This document shows positions 13,622 to 24,600 of a DNA stretch of 64,000 nucleotides, one piece after another. The number at the start of each line of letters is the position of its first letter. Position 1 is the stretch's first letter. The stretch is from Tetragonia tetragonoides (taxonomy: Eukaryota; Streptophyta; Magnoliopsida; Caryophyllales; Aizoaceae): assembly GCA_038025085.1 (NCBI GenBank), contig CM076153.1, positions 12,307,501 to 12,371,500 on the forward strand, given 5' to 3'. Under the pieces are notes generated by a model, which was not told the DNA's origin, did no database searches, and saw nothing but the letters and a program-made list of their open reading frames with translations. Position numbers and translations under genes: made by a program.

Positions 13622-13808
13622 TATAAGGTAAGATGTGCCACGTGGCAAGTATTCAGATGGTTGCACTGTGTTTTAATAGTAAGGTAAGATGTCAAATAAA
13701 TGCTTAACATACGTGGCGGCTTACGTGGCATCCCATATGTAAGGTAAGATGTGCCAAGTGGCAAGTATTCAGATGGTTGCACTGTATTTTAATAGTAATG
13801 TAAGATGG
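13622..13808. repeat. Tandem duplication, ~116-bp unit
   Basis: TAAGGTAAGATGTGCCA, GTGGCAAGTATTCAGATGG and TTGCACTGT-TTTTAATAGTAA occur twice (about 13625 and 13741). The intervening unit end contains two ACGTGGC motifs. Two substitutions distinguish the conserved parts. Confidence 0.9.
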
Positions 13809-14099
13809 GAGGGGGAGAAAGGCTAGATGTATTCAAGTATATGTTTATGTGATTTCATATTTAATACACAAAAGCTTGTTGAAGATGGTTTTATTGTAAT
13901 CTTTTGTGAGATGATGGTAACTTTTTAGTAAAACAAGGGTCACGGCTCATAATAAGTGACTCTAAAATTCTAAGTAGTGACCTAATTTTTCCTATAAATT
14001 TGTCTTACACAAGACTTGCTTCACTTCATATTAACGATTTTTCTAAATGAGAGTACACATTAAACAAAAAAGGCACATCATTTATAAGGTTGTTACTTG

Positions 14100-15150
14100 T
14101 TAGTTTATCACATTCTTCAAAAATGAAAATTCAAAAATATTTTCCCAAAAGAAACCACCAATTCGACCATACGGATTCTAGCAACATAATTTTAAAGCAT
14201 ATTGACCTTACGAGACAGATGTCGATGAAACCTCTTCCTTTACAGTTCTACACCGTCATCACTCCCTCTTCATCATCTCTAAGTGATCTACCTTCAATCG
14301 TTGAATCACCATAATCGTAGTTTCACATAACTAGGTAATCAAAATTGTATTGACCCTTAAATGCATGGTTCATTAAAATAAAAGTACTTTGAGTCATCAC
14401 TATTCAATATGGCCCATCTCCCATAGCACACCCCTTGCCTAATCAACTTATTAGATGACAAATAAATTAATTAGTTCCGCTCTTTACCTCTATAGTAATA
14501 ACTAGTGCTATAAAGCTTGGTGAATAAGGAAAAACACACAATAATAAGATATGATAATGTTAGCATAAAACAATTTCTTGTGGAGTTTGATATTTAAAAC
14601 ATATATAAACTGAAGACTATCTAAAAACACACACTCACTTTTTGTATCATATGGATTTTGCTATTAATATAATCCATTTTGCTATATTTTTTGAGAGATA
14701 ATCCATCTTACTATAGATAGCTGTAATTAGATGATTTTGTCATGGATGCACAAACCTCCTCTTTACTTTTAACCCTATCACAATACAATTGTTTTGACGA
14801 TTTCTCCCCTAAATTATTTAAAACTCAGAAACCTTCTCCCAAAAGAAGCAGCCAATCTGACCATGCAGATTTCACCATCATAACTCCAAATGCACACCGA
14901 AGTTCAGAGACAAATGTCGCTGAAGTCTTTCCCAGTACGCTATCATCATTTCCTCCTTATCCTCTAACTAGTCTCTACCTCCAGCCATCAAATCAACACA
15001 ACTACAATTTCAGCCACTCAAATAATGAAAACCAGATCAACCCTAATATGATTCACTAAATGTAACTACTTGAATCTTCCCAATCTTTCCTACTATATAT
15101 AGGCCCTTCTCCCACATCCACACCCTTTGCCTAATCAATCAACTTCTCAA
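14100..15150. repeat. Diverged segmental duplication upstream of the Raf-like kinase gene
   Basis: The segment at about 14100-14460 is repeated at about 14790-15150. Shared landmarks are CAAAA-CC-AAAAGAA followed by GACCAT-C-GATTC, and further on GGCCC-TCTCCCA, CACCC-TTGCCTAATCAA and CAACTT. The downstream copy includes the probable kinase promoter. Divergence is considerable, so this is an old duplication. Confidence 0.6.
15094..15103 (+). promoter_or_regulatory. Probable TATA box of the Raf-like kinase gene
   Basis: TATATATAGG lies about 540 bases upstream of the chosen ATG. That implies a long leader, which fits the CT-rich (15367-15390) and (CAA)n (about 15497-15527) tracts in between. 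An unspliced leader is assumed. Confidence 0.45.
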
Positions 15151-15632
15151 AAAAGTGAAAAACCATACCTTTAGGTGAATATGAATTGGAGGGAAGAAGT
15201 TGCCAAGTAGGAGAGAAGAGAAAAAGAAATGGATTAGATTCGACAATAGAGAGAGCAAAAAGGGATCAAGTTAAAATAAATTCCACTGTTTACCTTTTTT
15301 TTTAGTTGTAGTACTAGTGGTGTAGGCTTTAGCTTCACAAACAAGTGAATTAGAATTACAAGAATCATCTCTCTCTCTCTCTTCTCTTTCTGATTGGAAT
15401 TACTTGGCCAAGCCAAGTCCACCACCACCAACAGGCAACAGCCAAGGAGGAGAGAGAAAATCAACCAAATATTCAACCAAGCCAACTCAGACAACATCAA
15501 CAACAACAACAACAACAACAACAACAAAGTTTGGGGGAAAATCAAATTCTCTCTCTCCTCTCTCTCTCTTCTCTCTCCACCATAGATGCAACTTCATCAT
15601 CATCAACAACAACAGCAACAAAGATTTCAAAG

Positions 15633-18600
15633 ATGTCGAAGATGAAACATCTGTTACGGAAACTCCACATCGGCAACGACAACAACAACCACCATGCTCG
15701 TCGTGTTCCTAACAACAGTAATCGACAACAACAACAACAACATCAACAACAACCGGAAACTTCAACAACGACAACACCGCAGTCGTCGTCTTCGTCGTCT
15801 TCATCGCCGCCGTCTATTTCATCAACCGCCGATTCAGCCGATCGGACGGTTAGGGATTCGTCAGGTGTTGTAGTAGCTGAAAATGGTAGTGGTAGTGGTG
15901 GTGGTGGTGGTGGTGGTGGGAGTAATAATAATAGAAATCCACAGGATTACAATTTCTTTGAAGAGGAATTTCAAGTACAATTGGCAATGGCGTTAAGTGC
16001 TTCTGATCCCGAGACTCGAAACGACGACGAATCGGACCAGATCAAGGCTGCTAAGCAATTGAGTCTTGCTTGTTCTCCGTCGGTGCCTGATAATGAAAGG
16101 CTCAGTGAATTTGTATCGCTTAAATATTGGGTTAGTTTTTTTCCTGTTTTAAATGTTAGGTTTTTGAATTATGACTGTTTTGTTGCTTGTACATGGTAAT
16201 TGTAGTGTTGGAGGAGTTAATTGAGTGGTATAGATGGTAATTTTGTGGGTAATCTAGTATTGTTGCAATTGTTTGATGCAAATTATGGATTGGGGTCATT
16301 TTAGATGCAGTAAGTTATTATGTGCAAATGTTTTGAGTTTTGGGTAGGTTGAATTGTTTAGATTCTAGGTTCACATGTTTAATGTAACTTGAAGTTGTCA
16401 ATTGTGGCTCCTAGTCTTTTTGAAAGAAATTAGTGGACAGCAATCGTTTTGCTGAGAATAATTCACTTGTTTCATTTTGTTTTTATTGGCTTAGTATTCT
16501 TAATTTTAGGTTTGCTATAATTAGATGTTTGTTGTGAAGTGTTTTTTAAGCTGGGGTAAATGAAGTCTATCTTATGCTAATGGTTAGGAGACAATTAAAC
16601 ATGATATGTTGTTGTACTATGCATGTTTGTTTTACTAAATTTAGTATGTACTCATAGCGATATTTGGTGCTTTATTGCTGTTTGCAGAATTACAATGTTG
16701 TTCAGTATGATGAAAAGGTGACAGATGGGTTTTATGATGTCTATGCTATTGCATCAAAGTCAATAACACAAGGGGAAATGCCATTGCTTGTGGATCTTCA
16801 AGCGGTTTCCATTTTTGATAACGTTGACTATGAAGTGGTATTGGTGAACCGTTTAGTTGACAGTGAGTTGCAGCAAATGGAGAATAAAGTATATGCCTTA
16901 TCAGTGGAATGTAAAGTATTGGGAAATGGATTGTCTTTGAATGGACTGATTCAGAAGATAGCTAATCTTGTAGTTGATAGAATGGGTGGTCCTGTTGGTA
17001 ATGCAGAAGAAGTGATGAAGAGGTGGAGAGTTCGAACTGATGAGTTGAGGGGTTCTTTCAATACCATTGTCCTTCCTCTCGGTTGTCTTGATGTTGGACT
17101 TTCACGCCACCGTGCCCTTCTATTCAAGGTTTGTTTAGCTTTTGAGCTTTTATTCTACTATCTCAAGTTGATTATGGTTTGTCAATTTTCGGTTGCCAGG
17201 TTTCATTTATTTTTAATATTTGCTTCATATCCATATATGAAATGATCGTTGGATTGAAAGCTTTTACTGAAGATTCTTTGTAGTTTCTAGATCCTCTAAC
17301 TGCTACCACTGTCCCATCTCAGGACAGATTTTTGCCAGTCTCATTTTGCATAACTAACTTGCCTACTTGTGAGATTTTGATTTGTGATACATAGTAGATA
17401 GACATTGACACCGTCCCTTTTTAGTGTAGGTTTAACTGTTCAAGGTTGTGTTCTTGTGTACCTTAATTTAGATTTGCAGAGGTTAATGCCAATGGGACCA
17501 AATAATAGATAATTTGTCTTAATGTTATATGTAGTTTCTGTGCTTAGATAAACCTGTAATGTTCATTGATGGCACTATTAGATTAGATAATTTCAAAGTT
17601 ACCTAGTACTTCAATCTTACCCCATGGTCCAATGTTATTGTGTAATTGCGTTCATAATCATATATGGGGCGTTACGTTTTAAATGGATCTTGTTGCTCCA
17701 GTTTCTACCGCAAACAATAGTTGAATCATCAGAGATCTTGGATAGTTGGAATGTGACCTAGGAAACAATTGGTTCTGGTTTACTTGCTTACCAGATGCCA
17801 GTGCTCTTTTTTCCCTGGATTGTTATTTTGCAGAGACTAGTTTAATGTTGTACCTTGATTTCTGAGAGCAAAAACGTTTTATACTATCAGGGGGTTCTCT
17901 TAGCTTTTATTGTTGATGCCTTGTACTGGTGAACAAAATGTGTATCTGTTGCTGGTATTGTTGCTTGGATAAGTTAGTGTAGTGTTCTGGCTAGATTGCG
18001 CTGTGCGTTAAGTTATATCTACCTAATAACAATTGCTGAATAATTGTTTTTCTGTTGACGTTTGGTGAATGAAATAGTATTGTTGTTGCATTAGAGGACC
18101 ATGGAAGGGACACATGGAAATTCACTGAATTTAAAATCTCTCAGGCCATGGTTTCCTAATATTTCAGGTCGATGCGTTTGTTTGTTGAGCAATTGAATTT
18201 TTTTTTTTGCTTGATTTGAGCATTTAAGTATTTAGTTTGGTTTCTTTTGGTGTCTTGATGGTATCTGTTTGGCGGGTAGTGGCTTCTAATGAGACTATTG
18301 TACGGTTGATGACTTGGTGTTTTAGGATTTTTTTGGAGATTTAGGAATTGGAAACCTGTTTGTCACTTGGCTGGTTGGGACTTGGGAGAGCCTTTAGCAA
18401 ATAATGAACACCTGTCTTTCTGATTTAGGGTTTTGCATCATGCTGATTGTCTCTGATCATTTTAATGAGGATTTTGCTTATGCAGTTTAAGATTTATTTA
18501 ATTTTACATCAGGTACTAGCTGATAGGGTTAATCTTCCATGTATGCTGGTGAAAGGGAGTTTGTACACGGGCACAGATGAGGGAGCTGTGAACTTGATTA

Positions 18601-21600
18601 AATTTGATAATGGAAGGTAAGGCCTTCCTGCTCTCATATGATGTTTGTGGTGTAAGAATGTGGAGATGGTTTTTCCATTCTAGGCTGGTTTGAATCTTCT
18701 TGTTATGCATGTATATACTAAGCGATTCCCAGACTATATTATGATGATAAATAGCTTCCAATTTCACCTAGGGAATAATGTAATCTTTTCGTGGTATATG
18801 AACTGATATTAAGTCCTGCTGCAGAATGCAAGTTCGTATATTGTCTGAAGTATCACTCTTTCTGCTGTCTTGCTTGCTTGTGAAGAAGGATGTTTCTTCT
18901 TTCTTGACATCCCTATTTTGTTGTATACTGCAGTGAATACATAATTGATTTAATGGGGGCTCCTGGAACATTAATTCCTGCCGAGGTTCCAAGCAGTCTT
19001 CTTTTGGACACTGCATTGGAAGCAAGGGGCTTTTCAGATAGCACTGCGGCTGTTAACAATTTGAGTGTGGTTTTTGACAAAGTGGCCGGGCTGGAGGGAA
19101 CTGTACCTGATATGGAGGTTTCTGGTGTTTATGAATCCAATTTGAAAGAAACAGCACCAGTAACTGAACAAGGAAAACAAGAAAATGAGATTTCTGTTAG
19201 AGCAAATTTAATGGAAACATCCAATTATGAATTTGAGAAGTATCTTAGATCAGAATTTGGCCTATTTGATGGCTCCTCGAGTCCTGTTGAAGAAGCATCA
19301 CTGGCACAGGAAAAGAAGGTCAAGGATGTTTCTAAATATGTTATAAGTGCTGCAAAAGATCCTGAATTTGCTCAGAAACTGCGTGCAGTTTTGCTAGAAA
19401 GTGGTGCTTCACCTCCATCAGATTTATTTTTGAATATGAATCCAGGTATTTTAGATGGAAAGAAATTGCTTGAACAAATCCAGCCAGTGGGACAGGTAAT
19501 TCTGGATTCTCGAGTTTCTAGCAGTGCAAGAGATTACAGATTTAAAAATGAGATGTCACTCCAATGGCCTTCTGGAGTGCAGGCCTTGAACAACTGTGAT
19601 AATAAACAAGAAGGCAGTGTTGACAACTCAATGGCACAGCAGTTACAATTAGATGCAAATGTTGGATATTCTCCGCTGTATTCTGAGCCTAAGCTCGGGG
19701 ATGTTGGCTTTGTTGCTGTTGACGCTAATAGAATGATCACTAGTGGTGCTACAGGTACTGATTTGTGTTCTGATATTTTTTATTTCTAAAACACACGGAA
19801 AGGTAGTAACTAATGAATGTTATTGTGGTATTAATTTTATACTTTATCTAAACAATAAAACAATTGTTATTGTGTTACTGCAGCGAACTCTTCAAGTGGG
19901 GTGCCTGTTCACGATGGACATATTTTCCAGGATTCTGGACGAAAGGGTATGAATGAATTAGAATCAGGTGAAGAATCTGCAGTAAACCTGATGGGAGCTG
20001 CCAAGACAGGATGCCTTGCTTCTTGCAATGGCCATATTGAGAGTCTTAGTCCAGTCGCTGGCGGGAAGATGCGTCCTATGCTTGGTGAGTTTGCAGAATG
20101 GGAGATACCTTGGGAGGATCTCCAGATTGGAGAGCGGATTGGTATAGGTCAGATTTTCTACTCCTATGTCTAATTATAGTGTTTGGACAAGCTTTTACCA
20201 AGCTTCAGCTTCTCCTCCCATTTTCTCTCACATCCACCCTCCACCTCCATCTCCACTAAAAAACCAGCTTCTTAGAAGCTGAAAATAGCCCCCAAGGAGG
20301 CTAGAAGCGGTAGCTTCAATTTGGATCTTCTGATTTTGGCCTCCTTAGGGGTATTTTCAGCTTCTAAGAAGCTGATTTGGTGGTGGAGGAGGGAGGATAT
20401 GAGGGAAACGAGGATGAGAAGCCGAAAATTGATTGAAGCTTGGCCAAACACTGCCTTGATTTGATGTGCCCTATTGCATATCTGAACAACCTGTATGAAG
20501 TGAACCCACTATCTGGTGATTGTACTTAAATGTAGTTATTCAACATATCATCCTTGAAGGGAGTTTAACATTATTTGTTTGCCTTCACCTTTCTAGTTGT
20601 ACCGCTGGGATTGTATCTTAAGTTCAAGCACTTGTACTTTATCACAAGAATATCTTAGGAAGTAACTTGAAAAAGTAATATCTGCAGGTTTTATGATAGC
20701 AAATTGTTAATTACAAACATGGCTTTTGTACTGCATCTTTATGGTGGACAGTAGTTTAAAATGCTATATGGCAATTTTGTGATGTTATCAACTTTCTTGT
20801 TTACAGGTTCCTTTGGTGAGGTTTACCGTGCAGATTGGAATGGCACTGTAAGTTCTTTCGTACAGCACATCTTGTCAGTAGTTTCATTATTCTGCTAAAG
20901 AAGTTTGAAATTTCTCTACAGATCTGTGTTCTTGTACTTTCTGCCAATTTAAAGTTGTTTCTGATTTTTGCATCCCGCCCTAGGCGGGATACTTACTGGG
21001 TTGTTGTTGTTGTTGTCTGATTTTTGCATGCCTGTCAAATTGTAGTGATTGCATAATTCGATGATCATTTTCTATAATCAGTGGGATTTAGCTCTCTCAA
21101 TGAGCTTTTGACATCATGGAAGGAGTAATTGATTACCAAAAAAAAGTAGAAATACAAGCTATATTGCTGTCAATTTTCATATATGAATGTTGGTTACATG
21201 TGGATTGTAGCCCTTGCTATTCAATTTTATTCAGCTTTTGTGATTTTGAAGAAGATATCTCCTCATCCTGCAAGAGGTAAGATTCCACTGGGTGTTGGTG
21301 GTTTTATGAACCAAAAGATGATGAGCATGCTTTCTGAATAGGTGTTTTTGATTCTTAGATATGATAAAGCAGGTAGTGCTTAAAGTTGATTTACTCGTAG
21401 AACTACCACAGTAAATTGCAAGTCATCATAGCTATTAAATATGGGTGTACATTTTTGGAGTTTGTGGAGGCTTTATCTGACGAATTATATTTAGGTTGTT
21501 TAATGTGGGAAAAAAAGAAAAACAATAAAGTAGACAGGAAATGAAACCAGAAATCGAATACATGTGGAGGTACAGATAGGTTGAGGAATCACAATATTTG

Positions 21601-24600
21601 TATAGCTCCTCCAGTCTCTAGTAGGCTAGTAGGTTCATCAAAGGGATATTGTTACTTAAATATTTCTCCGCGTCCGTATTTGTAGATGCGTGTTTGAAGA
21701 GGGGAGAAAGGAATAATCTTATAATATGATTTAACTTTCCATGACGTGATTTGACAATTGATTCCTGGGGCAGTATTAGACCAAAATTACTTTGAAGGAT
21801 GTTAAAAGCGTTTCTACTATCTATCAGATAATATTCCGTGCTGGAGATTGCCTTATATTAGGCCATGGTGGAGCTATAGCTCTTTTTTCTAAAATTCAAA
21901 ACTGTTTTTCGTGGGTCTTTCGGAAACAACCTCTCTACTAGGCGACTAGTCAGGGGTAAGGATGCGTACATCTGGACCTCCTCAGACCCCGCCCTCGGCG
22001 GGATACTTACTGGGCGGTTGTTGTTGTTGTTGGTGGTGGCGCTGTAGCTCCTCTCGTTGGGGGGGGGGATGGTCCTTTTATTGTAGCCTTCATATGGAAG
22101 AGTGAATTACGGGAGATTGACGAGAAATTTGATAAAAAGATGGAGCATATGAGGATGCTTTGTGGGTAGCTTGGGAAATCTGGGATCAGATAGACTTCTT
22201 CATTGACAGATGTTTAGTCCACATTCATGTGGCTAACATGTGAACATTGGTGGAGGATTTCTGCTGATGCTAATTTTTGACGAATGTTTACTGCAATGTT
22301 TCTCCGACACGGCTAATTGATGCCGTGTCGCGTGTTGACACGATACGACGCCGATCCCGACACGGCATACGTGTCGACACCGGCGGAAGGGATACAACCG
22401 TCAGACATCTTCTTCCTTGAGCAGCAGCCAATTTCATGGCATTTTGATTTTAGATCTAGAGTTCGCGAAACCCTAGATCTATAAATCGAAGCCTTCAATG
22501 AACAAGATACAAGCCAAAATCAGAGGGCTTTTGGTCGCACAGGGGAGGCGAATCCAATGGTGAGGTCGCCGGTCATAAATGGTCAGTCATCGGCCGCCGG
22601 TGGTCTGATATACAGAGAGTGAGGAGAGAGCGAGGAGAGAGGAGAGAGAAAATGTGACTGAAAACGATGAAAAGAAAGAAATCAGTTTCCTTATCATTAT
22701 CACTTTTCGTGGCCCACTAGGCCATTACTATTCATTATTTATTATTTTAAAAAAAAAAGGACTTGAGGTGGAACCCAGCTGTCCTTTATCACTTTGACAG
22801 TTGACCAAAGAGGCTGGAACTTTTCTATGTCACGTGGGAATTCTCTTAAACTTTTTTTTATTTTCTTTTTGCCGTATCCCCGTATCTTTATAGCAGGATC
22901 CCCGTATCTTTTAATTTTTTTACTTGAGGATCTGACACTCCGATCCGTGTCGTATCTGATCCGCGTCGGAGAGTCTGAGAAACATTGGTTTACTGTGTTA
23001 TTTTTGTTGCTTTGGTTTTCTTGGTGGTATTGCCTTTTGCATTGTATGCTTATTCTTTGCCCTTGCCTTGCTGTTAGTCTGATTTTTACACCTTTGGTTT
23101 TTGTAAAACATGTATTTCCCGAGTAATGTGTTTTAGTGAGCATACATTCATGAATGCTATGTTTTTAGTTTCTTTGCTCAGCTTTACTGTGTATTTAATC
23201 AACGTGCTCTTTCCAGGAAGTTGCTGTGAAGAAGTTCTTAGTCCAAGACCTTACCAGTGATGTGCTGATTCAGTTTAAATGTGAAGTAAGTATTCTGTTA
23301 TTACTTCTCTTGGTTTCTTATCTTAATGATTCTGCCTGCTCTGTTTATTATCTGGGTGCTTGTTTGACCTATACTGGTGTTGCTTCTGCAGGCTGACATG
23401 ATGATAAGGTTGAGACACCCTAATGTCGTGCTTTTTATGGGCGCAGTAACCTGTCCTCCAAATCTCTCAATACTTACGGAGTTTCTTCCCAGGTTAGTTT
23501 TATATTCACGCACTGCAATTGACTTGGTCTTCAATTTGTATGTCTCAGCTTGTTCCCAGCTGGACTTGCCCTCAGCTAGGCACAATGCACAATGTAGCCG
23601 ACGTATTTGGTTGCTTTTTGAAAATGATTGGACTGGTGGATGCTGTTAAATGAGCACATTCTATTTAGGTTGTGTTTGGATAGGGGAATTGATTTGACTG
23701 TCATGAAAAAATTTGGAATTTTAGATTCAAGATTTCAATTCCAATTCCCTTGATTTCAATTCCAACTAAAGAATTTCAATTCATTCCTATTAAAGAAATT
23801 TTATTTCAAATTCATAACTTCAACACTACCAAAAACAGCAAAGGGTGAAGATGAATTTCACGCAGGAGAGAGAAAGTCATAGTTAACAAATAGTCTACAT
23901 TGGGCCATTGACAGGACTGTAAGTCATAAATAATTGGGGAAAGAGAGAAAGGGGGAGGGAAAATCCAAATTCCTATTGCTATCCTCCTATCCAAACACAA
24001 CAATTGATCCAACTCCACAGTTTCAAATGAAATACTTGTATCCAAACAAGCCGGAGTAAGGCTTTAGTTGTAATAAGATGTTACTGTGTCTGATTTTGAA
24101 TGCCCCCCCACCCTCTTTTTTGGTGCCGGGTTATCATCCCTCATAGCTCAAATCAAGGATATTGGTTATGCGGTGTATGACATGCGTACATTAAATCTGC
24201 TCAATTTTGTCATGATCTGAACTGAGAGCTTTATGCAGCATTAGTTTATTAGAATGTTTCCCTTCTCTGCCGTGTTTTACATGCCCGATGTGTTATTTTG
24301 CAGGGGAAGTTTGTACAGATTGTTACATCGGTCGGGCACTCAAATTGATGAAAGGAAACGAATGAAAATGGCTCTTGATGTGGTAATATTTCAATTTCTA
24401 TCTCCTCTTCTTTTAACTAATATGTGGTTCAATCTGTTTAATTGGGATTTATCTTACTTATTTCTAGGCCCGAGGAATGAATTATTTGCATACAAGTCAT
24501 CCTACTGTTGTTCATCGAGATCTGAAGTCGCCCAATCTTCTTGTTGATAAAAACTGGGTTGTTAAGGTATGCTCCAGCCATTTCTTCCGGTTTTGAGTTT

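Larger units (their letters stand above)
10367..15093. other. Intergenic region with local duplications, no convincing gene
   Basis: After the P-protein stop there is 3'-UTR sequence. The rest holds a diverged SINE (11910-12165), tandem duplications (12279-12629, 13626-13810 and the 14.1/14.8-kb pair) and a Helitron-like terminus near 13086. Small open frames at 14090-14314 and 14742-15059 are related through the duplication but resemble no family I know. I do not call them genes. Confidence 0.7.

Noticed and set aside
14742..15059. 105-aa frame upstream of the kinase
   Set aside because: Related to the frame at 14090-14314 only through the DNA duplication; no family, low-complexity Ser/Pro/Asn content, overlaps the promoter.
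15531..15632. Upstream in-frame ATG for the kinase
   Set aside because: The [14 protein letters not shown] start at 15633 matches relatives; the upstream stretch is CT- and Ser-rich leader translation.
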